The notes beneath the pieces were generated by a model, which searched no databases, was not told the origin of the DNA, and saw only the letters and a list, made by a program, of their open reading frames with translations. Positions 43,301 through 50,797 of a stretch of DNA of 64,000 nucleotides are shown piece by piece (within the stretch, counting starts at the first letter, position 1; each line of letters opens with the position of its first letter). The stretch is from positions 248,001 to 312,000 of the forward strand of contig NZ_JBNPNH010000002.1 of the NCBI RefSeq assembly GCF_050314555.1, given 5' to 3'. Source of the DNA: Spyradosoma sp004558035. Lineage in GTDB: Bacteria; Verrucomicrobiota; Verrucomicrobiia; Opitutales; UBA953. A program made the translations under genes and the position numbers.

Positions 43301-43940
43301 GCTTCGAGACGCCGAAGTCGACGTCGAAGACACGCGTTTCCGCGACGACCTGCACAAGGCGATGCTCGCCGTCGGTCTCGGAGAGGACGGATCGGCGCTC
43401 TTGGAAAACGTGCGCTCGCGCGGACGTTTCGCTGAGCCGTGGAGAGAAAAAAGACATGCTTGGTTCGATGTTCATTGGGAACGAATCTGCTCGGAACTTT
43501 GGAGCCGATACGGCGGCGATTACAAAGCATTGCTTGAATTGGAGAAACGAGGCAGAGAAGCCTTCGTGTCAATCGGCGATGAAATGTCCGCAGGAGCGCT
43601 TGACGAATATCGCCGCGCCTTCAAAGCGTATTTCTCGGAGACGAAGGCGTTTCTGTATCGGCTTTCCGGGAGTGATGATCTCGCGGGAATCGTCTATGGG
43701 CATTTGGGCATATTGCAGAACGTTAACGGACAATACGACCGTTTCGCGCATCTTGCAGACAAAAACGAGCGACTCGCGAGAGCGATTGAACGTGCGTTAC
43801 CGTCGCTTGCGCCGAGCGGCGCGGATTTGCCGCAAATATTGCAGGAACGCATCGTTCGAGGGCTGTTGGATGAAATTCCGGCAGAAATTTCGAAAGATAT
43901 GATTCTTGCGCGCCTCTTCGGCGGAAAGGGGGGAATCTGA
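40380..43940 (+). CDS. HerA-family ATPase with glycine-zipper insert
   Basis: 1186 residues. The N-terminal 280 residues are unassigned. Residues about 290-340 are Gly/Ala-rich and hydrophobic (GGLLGTLIPIPGVGTALGAAI and repeats), a glycine-zipper stretch able to insert in or associate with membranes. The ATPase core follows: Walker A GLTGSGKT (576-583), VIEPAKAEYRAL, LNPFAFDPG, and Walker B VLVIEEAHRLL (E829, E830), then VADQLPSRVSPNIVKGTGTKIVHRL, the HerA/FtsK superfamily arrangement of hexameric translocases. The C-terminal 170 residues change composition to lower GC. It ends 3 bases before the LHH-toxin gene. A DNA or protein pump is implied; which one is unknown. Confidence 0.8.
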   Translation: MANSITKKLDELDANEREILARDESDRIIGWALARNHLSLPEFSDVVMEASKTSDEAFDVMKYTRFFKVEEIVFESETEVHLPGVESVLSSMRESGHSLVFLVRGTASKTSVYMGVADTFGIGDENAIAAAAESYRAAWNAYFPGMKTTKVFRAEIEKLGFDLRHSLKDIAVLTGIPSLKREESEHSFVQGLERLIRAMRGKSYCWLSIADPIPQSELDEVIRACRALQTDVHRFVKTDVSESKSKGKTAMLGVFGMKGSADTSGEAHSESKSHTDSKTQNFAEAHQRITAGISAGCTIVGGLLGTLIPIPGVGTALGAAIGAAVGTAVGTALGGTAEKIGTAISGKTGHSETVSDTITKTDTISKSLSSQLMGGGFGSVGVTFTDTSTIGQEIVNRKAQYAEETLKAYEDRLTEGVALGMWNLGHYFCAADEETFRRGTGVVRSLFSGMESKYEPPRAIRMPSDFGKVLSRFRNVYLRFKKTEGGKDTFTDHPLGIFFNGPGTPVNTRELAIATPVAMQDVEGVTVTKRPGFGVNFSARAGESVVLGKILEKGNDVGQEYAIATTNFPKHLAVFGLTGSGKTNTVHCLLRRFWKKTGVPFLVIEPAKAEYRALANREELGEKLLVFSAGSDTTDACPLRLNPFAFDPGEDTDARRVHVLTHIDRLKATFNASFPMYASMPYILEEAILDVYRDRGWDLGRSRNRYVDIYREDFSDYVPTLEDLYWKIDAVVKRKGYFNEQEQNIRAALKARISSLMVGAKGSMFNCARSLSAKELFENPVVIELENMGDDDEKAFLMGLLVSRLYEYRKATFTAEPGEAKARHVLVIEEAHRLLSNIPAAAESQETANVKGKAVSAFVDMLAEIRAMGQSVIVADQLPSRVSPNIVKGTGTKIVHRLLAKDDRESVGETMGLNEEQIDDLCLLRTGECVVNQDGDAKAYMCRVKKDECHDERKGGEVSEATRKFRAERAAIFALRDAEVDVEDTRFRDDLHKAMLAVGLGEDGSALLENVRSRGRFAEPWREKRHAWFDVHWERICSELWSRYGGDYKALLELEKRGREAFVSIGDEMSAGALDEYRRAFKAYFSETKAFLYRLSGSDDLAGIVYGHLGILQNVNGQYDRFAHLADKNERLARAIERALPSLAPSGADLPQILQERIVRGLLDEIPAEISKDMILARLFGGKGGI

Positions 43941-43943
43941 GCG

Positions 43944-44780
43944 ATGTTGGAAGCACTTACAGCCAAAGTCGCGAGCGAAATCGAGTTGCCCGCCGTCGAA
44001 GTGGCGAAACAGCAACTTGCGGAAAAACTCGCGGGAACGCAAACCGCCGAAATGGCGAGAATTTCTCAACAGGAAGGAATTCGCTCAAGCCTTCGGGAAG
44101 CGGATTCCAGCGGAGCACTCGAAAGCGAAAAGCGTGCTGCAACCGAGCTTGGCGAAAAGCTCGAAAATCACGCGGACGGGAAAGAAGAGACTTGGAGTGA
44201 TAGACTCGAATCTTTGACCAACGATGTAAAAACGACTCTGTCCGAAAAGCTCGAATCCGTGCAGAGCTCCTTGGAGGGGCTCTACAAGGATTTCGGCGAC
44301 TTCGTATTCCGTGAAAAATTGGGTTTTGAAACCGGATGGTCGGATGAAATCATCGGGAACATAAAAAATTCCGCACAAGCCGAGATTTTCCAAAACGCAA
44401 ATCTCACGGAAAAGACCGTAAATGGACGTACATGTCTCGTGAAGGAAATCGATATGGATTATGTAAATCCCAAAACGGGAAAAACGAATTTTGAATTGTG
44501 TAAATCAGGACGATCTCCGATTGACGCACACACTGGAGAAAAGTATGAACTCCACCATATCGGGCAGAAATACGAATCTCCGTTCGCAGAACTGCGCGCG
44601 GATTCCGAGCATGGCGACGGAAAACATTCGATTCTTCACGAAGATATTCCAAGCTGGCGCCATCAAGCTGACCCGAGCGGAAGATATTCTTCTCTTTCTG
44701 CGCGATACAATCACGACCGCGTCGAGCATTGGAAAGCTCGTGCTCAAGAATATTTAGATTTACAGAATAAAGGAATCTGA
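43944..44780 (+). CDS. LHH-nuclease toxin protein
   Basis: 278 residues without a signal peptide. The first 150 are helical and charged (possible coiled coil, KLESVQSSLEGLYKDFGDFV). The C-terminal 90 residues form an HNH/Endo VII-type LHH nuclease: SPIDAHTGEKYELHHIGQ (L203-H204-H205), SPFAELRADSEHGDGKHSILH, then YNHDRVEHWKARAQEYL. This is the standard toxin tip of polymorphic toxin systems. Gene order ATPase, toxin, SUKH protein with 3- and 4-base gaps is what a toxin-immunity pair would show. No RHS, VENN or PAAR region is present, so delivery would depend on the upstream ATPases (inference). Confidence 0.85.
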   Translation: MLEALTAKVASEIELPAVEVAKQQLAEKLAGTQTAEMARISQQEGIRSSLREADSSGALESEKRAATELGEKLENHADGKEETWSDRLESLTNDVKTTLSEKLESVQSSLEGLYKDFGDFVFREKLGFETGWSDEIIGNIKNSAQAEIFQNANLTEKTVNGRTCLVKEIDMDYVNPKTGKTNFELCKSGRSPIDAHTGEKYELHHIGQKYESPFAELRADSEHGDGKHSILHEDIPSWRHQADPSGRYSSLSARYNHDRVEHWKARAQEYLDLQNKGI

Positions 44781-44784
44781 GGAT

Positions 44785-45234
44785 ATGAATATAAATGATC
44801 TGAAAAAAACAATGCCTTCGCTGGAAACGTCTCCAAGAGACAGACTTCCTAGCGCGGAAACGTTGAACTCATTGGAAATGCTTCTCGGGATGAAATTTCC
44901 AGGAGAACTCCGCGAATATCTTGAAAATCTCGGCTACGTAGCCTTTTCGTTCGTCGAATTGAATGGCGTCAACGAGATTCAAAAAGAGAAGTCAGACATG
45001 ATTCGGGCGACACTGAATTTTCGGGAAGCCTATCCCAAGGTCGAAAGAAAATTTTGGGTCTTGGAAGACAGAAGCGAAGAAGATTATGCGCTCTGTTGCG
45101 AGTCCGGAGATATTTTTGAATTTCTTCCATCTGTGGATCGTGAGCCGCGGAATCTGAATATGACTCTAACGGAGTATCTGAAATCCAGATACGCCGAAAT
45201 CCAAGAATTTGAAAGGAAAGAGAACAGTAAATGA
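44785..45234 (+). CDS. SMI1/KNR4 (SUKH) family immunity protein
   Basis: 149 residues with the SUKH pattern: an N-terminal LPSAETLNSLEMLLGMKFPGELREYLENLGYVAFSFVELNG segment, then FWVLEDRSEEDYALCCESGDIFEFLP and a C-terminal helix LTEYLKSRYAEIQEFERK. SUKH proteins commonly neutralise nuclease toxins encoded just upstream, and LHH toxins are known SUKH partners. It follows the toxin gene by 4 bases and overlaps the next start by 4 bases. GC content is visibly lower than in flanking host genes. Confidence 0.85.
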   Translation: MNINDLKKTMPSLETSPRDRLPSAETLNSLEMLLGMKFPGELREYLENLGYVAFSFVELNGVNEIQKEKSDMIRATLNFREAYPKVERKFWVLEDRSEEDYALCCESGDIFEFLPSVDREPRNLNMTLTEYLKSRYAEIQEFERKENSK

Positions 45235-45575
45235 AGTTTTCTCCAATGAAGAAAACCGCCCTCACTTTTACCGTGTGCGTCACGGCGCTTTGCATCACGT
45301 GCCCGCAAAGCTTCGCAACAAAGCTCGGATTTGTGAGAGAAAGCACATACAACGCTGCAATTGAACGTGAGAAAGAGGCGAGAGAACGAGCGGAGAAGGC
45401 GGAAGCCGAATTGAAGCTTGCGCGGGAGCAGATTGAAAATCGGGAAACCGCGATTTGGGTCCTGTCCGTCGCGTTGGCGGCAACGCTTCTTCCCCTCGTG
45501 ACGTTCTTCGCTTTCAATCTTCTGAACGCGATCCGCCGAAACAAATTGCGGCGAGCGGTGCGTTCCCGCAACTGA
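45231..45575 (+). CDS. Small membrane protein with coiled coil, last gene of the HerA/LHH operon
   Basis: 114 residues. An N-terminal hydrophobic signal or anchor (KTALTFTVCVTALCITCPQSFA) is followed by a charged heptad region (EREKEARERAEKAEAELKLAREQIENRE), a second membrane helix (AIWVLSVALAATLLPLVTFFAF) and a basic tail. Its ATG overlaps the immunity stop (ATGA), so translation is coupled. No family is recognised. It may anchor the ATPase assembly or protect the envelope; both are guesses. Confidence 0.6.
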   Translation: MKFSPMKKTALTFTVCVTALCITCPQSFATKLGFVRESTYNAAIEREKEARERAEKAEAELKLAREQIENRETAIWVLSVALAATLLPLVTFFAFNLLNAIRRNKLRRAVRSRN

Positions 45576-46964
45576 ACGAATTCCGTTCCCGCGTGACGAA
45601 CGGACGCGCGGGAACACGCTTTGCGCCGCGCGGCGTCCGCGCGTTCCCGCGGCGGAGACGTGGACGTCTCCGCTCCCATGCGCGCGGACATCACAAAGCC
45701 CCCGCAAGGGGCGTCCCTTTTAGAAACCCCAGGTGGGAACCTGGGGACACTCCGGAAAAAAAAACGACAAGCCCCTGTCGAGGCGTCCCTGTGCCGGAAG
45801 CATTCGTCCGCCGCGGGAACAGGGTCGCCTTTACAAGGCTTTTCCGTTTTGCGCGTATTCCCCGGGCTTCCGCCCGGGGTTTCTTTTGGGGTCGCCCCGG
45901 CGGGGCTTTTGTCTGCACTCATCCGTGAAATCCGCGGGAAGTTTTCTCGACCGCGCGCGTTCCCGCAATCGCGTCCCTACAGGACGCATTCGTTTTTTAT
46001 CCGTTTACGTAGGGTTGAAACCCTACGCTGAACAATCCCGCCCCTTCGAGGCTTGGCGTTTCCGAGCATTTGGGGACGAAGGCATTCCTGCCTTCGTTCC
46101 CGCGGCGTACGATTTTCTGCGCGCGAACTTCCGCCGCGCGACGTCCGCGCGTTCCCGCGGCGGAGACGTGGACGTCTCCGCTCCCATGCGCGCGAGAACA
46201 TCACAAAGCCCCCGCAAGGGGCGTTCCTTTTAGAAACCCCAGGTGGGAACCTGGGGACACTCCGGGAAAAAAACGACAAGCCCCGTCGGGGCGTCCCTGC
46301 GGCGGGAGCATTCGTTTGCCGCGGGAACAGGGTCGCCTTTACAAGGCTTTTCCGTTTTGCGCGTATTCCCCGGGCTTCCGCCCGGGGTTTCTTTTGGGGT
46401 CGCCCCGACGGGGCTTTCGTCTGCGCCCATCCGCGACATCTGCGGGAGGTTTTCTCGCCCGCGCGAGTTTCCGCAATCGCGCACTTACAGCGCGCATGGC
46501 GTTTTTTGTCCGTTTACGTAGGGTTGAAACCCTACGCTGAACAATCTCGCCCCTTCGGGGCTTTCGTCTGCGCTCATCCGCGACAAAAACTTTTCGTTCC
46601 CCGACCGCGCGTTCCCGCGAATTTCCGAGGCAGACGAGCCCCCTACTCTCCTTTTCGTTCCCGCGAAGCTCCGTTTCTTCGTTTCTCCGTTCCTCTGTGT
46701 TTAAAAGAAAGCTTAAAGGTTAAGGCTTAAAGGTTAAAGGGGAGTTTGTGCGAGAAGGATTTCGGGGAAGCGACAGGAATGTCGACTTTCCCCCTAAAAC
46801 TTTTCTTTTAACTTCCTTTAACTTTGCGGTTTTTCTTCGCGTTCTCTGCGTTAAAGAAGTTTGTGTTCGCGGATTTCAGGGCAAGCGGGACGCTTACCCT
46901 CCTTTAAAAATTTGCATAGGAAAGGATTTCGAGGAAGCGCCCGGAAAGATCGCTCCCCGGGAAT
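45576..46964. repeat. Direct multi-hairpin repeats (about 508-bp period) after the island
   Basis: 1.39 kb without a supportable gene. Copy A (about 45635-46052) and copy B (about 46143-46563) are near-identical direct repeats. Each is a string of hairpins: GGAGACG-TGG-ACGTCTCC, CCCCAGGTGGGAACCTGGGG, GCCTTTACAAGGC, CCCCGGGCTTCCGCCCGGGG, GCCCCGACGGGGC and GTAGGGTTGAAACCCTAC. After copy B come low-complexity AAAGCTTAAAGGTTAAGG words (about 46705-46740) and a GGGCAAGCGGGACGCTTACCC hairpin near 46880. ORFs inside are repeat-derived. Confidence 0.8.
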
Positions 46965-48584
46965 TCAGTTTTCCGACGAGGCGGCGGAGACGCGGATTTT
47001 TTCCCAGGAGAGGGAGAAACGCGCGAGGTATTTCGCGAGGCGGTCGGCGTCGTTGGCTGTCTTCTTGCGCAGGCGGGAACGGTTGAAGAGCGCCCGCCCC
47101 GCCTCGGAAAGATTCCTGGATTCGCGGCAGACCTTCACCACGTGCTCGAGCTGCGGCAGGTCGAACGCGTCGATTTCCGCGAGCTCGGCGGGCGCGAGCA
47201 GCTTCTTCAGCGCGGCGGACTCGGTTTCCGGCGCGCCGTCGCCGCGCGCAGCGTTCCCGTCCGCGAGCTTCAGGCGGCGGATCTCCTCGCCGACGGTCCG
47301 CAGGTCGATTCTGCCGTCGGGCGCGAGCGTGGACATGCGCGTCATCGCCGCGTTGAGCTCGCGGAAATTCGCGCGCCAGAGCGTCTTCGGCGAAAGCGCG
47401 TAATTGAGGAACGCCTTGCGCGCCTCCTTGTTGAATGTGACGCGGCGGCCGGACTTCCGGCAGAACTGCTCGAGCTCGAAATCGAGATTCGGCTCGATGT
47501 CCTCGCGGCGTTCCCGCAGCGCCGGCAAGCGGAACGTCCACAGATCGATGCGCGCGAGCAGATCTTCGCGGAAACGCCCTTCGGCGACGGCGCGCGCGAG
47601 GTCGCGGTTCGTCCCGCAGATCAGCTGAAACGCGCTGCGCTCCTCGCGGTCCGCGCCGAGCGGAAAGAACGCCTTTTCCTCGATCGCGCGCAGCAGCATC
47701 GCCTGTTCGTCGAGCCCGAGCTCGCCGACCTCGTCGAGAAAAAGCACGCCGCCGTCCGCCTCCTTGAGCAGCCCCGCGCGGTCCCGCGCCGCGCCCGTGT
47801 AGGCGCCCTTCACGTGACCGAAGAGGGCGGACATCGCGCCGTCGCCGCGCAGCGTCGCGCAGTTCACGTCCACGAACGCGCCGGCGACTCTGCCGTCCGC
47901 CTTCTTCAGCTCGTAGATCCGCCGCGCGAGCTGCGACTTGCCCGCGCCCGTCGGTCCCGTGAGCAGAATGGGCTCTTCCGAACGCACGGCGACGCGTTCG
48001 ATCGTCTCGATGAGCGCGTTGAAGTCCCTGTTGCGCGTCGGAATGCCCGCCTTGAGAAAATCCAGGTCGTCGCGCCGTTCCGTCTCGAAGCGGCGCGCGA
48101 TCATGTCGTAGCGAGCGAGGTCGAGGTCGATGACGTCGATCTTTCCCGCGGGATTCTTTTTGCCGTCGGGCGAAGTCTGCACGAGCTTTCCCGGAATGTG
48201 GCGCGATTCCGTGAGCAGGAACAGACAGATCTGCGCGACGTGCGTTCCCGTGGAGATGTGCGCGAAGTAGCTTTCCTTGTCGGGGTCGAAATTCATGCGC
48301 CCGCAGAAGTCGTAGAGCATCGTGTACACGTCCTGAAAATTCCACGGGCTGCGGCAGCGGACTTCCTCGAGCACGACCTTCGTCTTCGGCGAAACCTTCG
48401 AGACGTCCTCCGAGACGGCTGCGGCGAGCTCGGCGAAGCGTTTTTCGTAAAGCAGGTGCAGGCGGTCCACCTTGAAAACCGGCTGCGAGACGAGCCCGAT
48501 CGTGGGCCGCCACCGGGCGAAGGGATCCTCGCCGCCGCGGCGGTCGAGATTCGTTCCGAGAAGACTGACGACGACGTTCTTCAT
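46965..48584 (-). CDS. rtcR: Sigma-54-dependent activator of RNA repair
   Basis: 539 residues. The N-terminal CARF-type sensor domain (VVVSLLGTNLDRRGG, VRCRSPWNFQDVYTMLYDFC, YFAHISTGTHVAQICLFLLTESR) is specific for RtcR and is thought to sense RNA-damage products. The central AAA+ domain has Walker A GPTGAGKS, the sigma-54 contact loop GAYTGA (GAFTGA in most relatives) and Walker B GGVLFLDEVGEL. A C-terminal helical DNA-binding region follows. It is divergent from rtcB, and a -24/-12 promoter lies in the 192-base gap. Absence of a sensed ligand normally keeps the activator off (family knowledge). Confidence 0.93.
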   Translation of the reverse strand: MKNVVVSLLGTNLDRRGGEDPFARWRPTIGLVSQPVFKVDRLHLLYEKRFAELAAAVSEDVSKVSPKTKVVLEEVRCRSPWNFQDVYTMLYDFCGRMNFDPDKESYFAHISTGTHVAQICLFLLTESRHIPGKLVQTSPDGKKNPAGKIDVIDLDLARYDMIARRFETERRDDLDFLKAGIPTRNRDFNALIETIERVAVRSEEPILLTGPTGAGKSQLARRIYELKKADGRVAGAFVDVNCATLRGDGAMSALFGHVKGAYTGAARDRAGLLKEADGGVLFLDEVGELGLDEQAMLLRAIEEKAFFPLGADREERSAFQLICGTNRDLARAVAEGRFREDLLARIDLWTFRLPALRERREDIEPNLDFELEQFCRKSGRRVTFNKEARKAFLNYALSPKTLWRANFRELNAAMTRMSTLAPDGRIDLRTVGEEIRRLKLADGNAARGDGAPETESAALKKLLAPAELAEIDAFDLPQLEHVVKVCRESRNLSEAGRALFNRSRLRKKTANDADRLAKYLARFSLSWEKIRVSAASSEN

Positions 48585-48605
48585 TGTCTGTAAAATTTTC
48601 TAAAA

Positions 48606-48633
48606 ATTCTAATTATTTCTAATAAAAAATCAA
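48606..48633 (-). promoter_or_regulatory. Sigma-70-type promoter for rtcR
   Basis: On the minus strand TTGATT (48628-48633) is followed after 16 bases by TAGAAT (48606-48611), five of six matches to TATAAT. The surrounding 50 bases are unusually AT-rich for this genome. The leader to ATG 48584 would be about 15 bases. Confidence 0.5.
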
Positions 48634-48720
48634 GCCGCGGGAACGCTCGTTCTCCGCTCCGAAAATTTTCATCCCTTTGTTCATGCGGGTTCGGAGACGA
48701 AATCGTCCCCGCGGGAACGC

Positions 48721-48737
48721 CCGGCACGCGCGTTGCT
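48721..48737 (+). promoter_or_regulatory. Sigma-54 (-24/-12) promoter of rtcB
   Basis: CGGCACGCGCGTTGCT (48722-48737) matches the TGGCAC-N5-TTGCW consensus, with GG (48723-48724) and GC (48735-48736) exactly ten bases apart. The start site would lie near 48747, about 30 bases before ATG 48777. The divergent gene encodes the cognate RtcR activator. Confidence 0.8.
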
Positions 48738-48776
48738 TTTATTCCGGCCTCTCAATTCAACGAAAGCAGAAAAATC

Positions 48777-49985
48777 ATGAAATGGATCAAAGAAATGCCG
48801 GGAGGGAGAATCCCGGTGAAATCGTGGTGCGCGGAGCTCGACGAGTTCGCGCGGAAACAGGTCGAGGCGCTGGCGTCGCATCCGACGCTGTTCCGCCACG
48901 TCGCGCTGATGCCGGACTGCCACGGCGGACTCGGCATGCCGATCGGCGGCGTCATCGCGGTCAAAGACGCGGTGATTCCGTCGGCGGTCGGCGTGGACAT
49001 TGGCTGCGGCATGATCGCCGTCGAAACGGACGTTCCCGCGGAGCATTTCGCGGACATGCGTTTCCGCCGCGGCTTCCAGGAGGCGCTGAAGGCGCGGATT
49101 CCGGTCGGCGAAGGCGTCGCGCACAAGACGCAGCAGAGCTGGGAAGGCTTCGAGCGCTACCTCGACGCGCACGGGAGCGTGTGCGATTTTCCCAACGGGC
49201 TCGACCGCAAGAACCTCGGCACGCTCGGCGGGGGCAACCACTTCATCGAGCTGCAGGCGTCGGACGCGGGCTTCGTGTGGATGATGATCCACTCGGGAAG
49301 CCGCAATCTCGGGCAGCGCATCGAGCGCTTTTACCAGCAGAAGGCGATGAAGCTCTGCGAAATGTTTCACGTGAAGCTGAGCGACCCGCACCTGGCGTTT
49401 CTGCCCATGAAGACGGACGAAGGGCGCGCGTACTTCCGCGACATGAACTTCGCGCTCGAATACGCGCGGGAGAACCGTTCCCGCATGATGGCGGCGTGCC
49501 GGGAGACGCTGGCGGAATTCGCGCCGGACGCGCATTTTCTCCGCGAAGTGAACATCCACCACAACTACGCCGCGCTCGAAAATCATTTCGGCGAGGACGT
49601 GTTCGTGCACCGCAAGGGCGCGACGCGCGCGCGGGAAGGCGAGATCGGCATCATTCCGGGCTCGATGGGCACGGCGAGCTACATCGTGCGCGGGCTCGGG
49701 AACGCGGAATCGTTCACGTCGTGCTCGCACGGCGCCGGACGCCGGCTGAGCCGCACGCGCGCGTGCATGGAGCTGAAGGCTGAGGACTGCGACGCCGCGC
49801 TGCAGGGCATCGTCTTCGAGCGCTGGAAGAAATACAAGGGCTTCGGCAAATCCGCGCGCTCCGGCCTGCTCGACCTCTCCGAGGCGCCGCAGGCGTACAA
49901 GGAGATCGAATCCGTCATCGCCGCGGAAACGGATCTGATCGAGCCGCTCGTCCGACTGCGCCCGCTCGCTTCGCTGAAAGGATGA
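48777..49985 (+). CDS. rtcB: RNA-splicing ligase RtcB (archease-type circuit not seen)
   Basis: 402 residues. RtcB joins 2',3'-cyclic phosphate (or 3'-phosphate) and 5'-OH RNA ends using GTP and Mn. Metal and guanylylation motifs are present: ALMPDCHGGLGMPIGG, GVDIGCGM, LGTLGGGNHFIE, MMIHSGSRNLG, HNYAALE and SCSHGAGRRLSR, which contains the His that receives GMP. Length is close to E. coli RtcB (408). No rtcA follows; the next gene is convergent. Expression should be sigma-54/RtcR-controlled. Confidence 0.95.
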   Translation: MKWIKEMPGGRIPVKSWCAELDEFARKQVEALASHPTLFRHVALMPDCHGGLGMPIGGVIAVKDAVIPSAVGVDIGCGMIAVETDVPAEHFADMRFRRGFQEALKARIPVGEGVAHKTQQSWEGFERYLDAHGSVCDFPNGLDRKNLGTLGGGNHFIELQASDAGFVWMMIHSGSRNLGQRIERFYQQKAMKLCEMFHVKLSDPHLAFLPMKTDEGRAYFRDMNFALEYARENRSRMMAACRETLAEFAPDAHFLREVNIHHNYAALENHFGEDVFVHRKGATRAREGEIGIIPGSMGTASYIVRGLGNAESFTSCSHGAGRRLSRTRACMELKAEDCDAALQGIVFERWKKYKGFGKSARSGLLDLSEAPQAYKEIESVIAAETDLIEPLVRLRPLASLKG

Positions 49986-50011
49986 GACGCGGCGAGAACG
50001 CGGGAGCGGCT

Positions 50012-50797
50012 TCAGCCGTGGGCGAAGGTGGCGGCGTCGATTTCGAGCGCGCCGCCGCGGCGCAGGGCGCGCGCGCATTCCGAGAGCGTCGAGCCCGTCG
50101 TGAACACGTCGTCGATCACGACGTAGCGCGCGAAGGGATTCGTCCGCGCGCCGGGCTTCATCGCGAAGGCGCCGCGCACGTTCTCGCGGCGGGCTTCGGC
50201 GTCGAGCCGCGTCTGCGTGCCCGTGTCGCGCGTGCGCGCGAGCAGGTCCGCGACCGTCGCGCCCGGCGCGATTTCCGCGAACGCGCGCGCCAGGTGCAGG
50301 CTCTGGTTGTAGCCGCGCCGCCGCAGACGCTTTTCGTGAAGCGGCACGGGAACGAGCGTCGCCCCCGCGAGATGCTCCGCGAAGCCGCGGGAACGCCGCG
50401 CCAGCGCCGCCATGTCGCGAGCGACCGCCGACAGCCCGTGATACTTCAGCGCGACGACGATCGGGCGCGAAAAATCGTCCAGCGCGACGGCGCTGCGGGA
50501 ACGCCCGAACTGGAATTCGTCGCCCTCCGCTTCGCGTCTTCCGCAGGAACGGCAGACGCCGCCCGACGCGCCGGCGAACGCGCCGCAGCGCGGGCACGCG
50601 CACGCCTCGTCCAGAAAGAAAAGCTTTTCCGCGCCCGCCTCCGAGACGTTGCGCGCCGCGCCCGAGCCGTCCGTCGGCTCGCCGGTGACGAGGCACGAAC
50701 GCGGGAAAAGCGCGTCGAGCGCCCCGCCGAAGAAATCGGCGAGCGCGGCGCGAAGCCGCGGGAACGGCGCGCGGCGGCTCGGGGGTGTCAGCGGCAT
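50012..50797 (-). CDS. comF: ComF-family phosphoribosyltransferase-like protein
   Basis: 261 residues. An N-terminal zinc-finger region (CACPRCG ... GVCRSCG) is followed by LVPVPLHEKRLRRRGYNQSLHLARAFA and a C-terminal PRPP-type loop VIDDVFTTGSTLSECARAL, the defining order of ComF/GntX proteins. In naturally competent bacteria ComF helps import single-stranded DNA. That is worth noting given the heavily iterated GGGAACG word in this genome. The start overlaps the end of the glcD gene by 10 bases. Confidence 0.9.
   Translation of the reverse strand: MPLTPPSRRAPFPRLRAALADFFGGALDALFPRSCLVTGEPTDGSGAARNVSEAGAEKLFFLDEACACPRCGAFAGASGGVCRSCGRREAEGDEFQFGRSRSAVALDDFSRPIVVALKYHGLSAVARDMAALARRSRGFAEHLAGATLVPVPLHEKRLRRRGYNQSLHLARAFAEIAPGATVADLLARTRDTGTQTRLDAEARRENVRGAFAMKPGARTNPFARYVVIDDVFTTGSTLSECARALRRGGALEIDAATFAHG

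Noticed and set aside
40380..43940. FtsK/SpoIIIE DNA translocase or type VII secretion EssC
   Set aside because: Walker B EEAHRLL with the VADQLPSRVSPNIVKGT segment is HerA-like. There are no FtsK gamma domain, no FHA domain, and no WXG100 genes around.
45576..46964. Several 80-225 codon frames in the spacer
   Set aside because: The frames follow hairpin repeats, occur as parallel copies in A and B, and resemble no protein.
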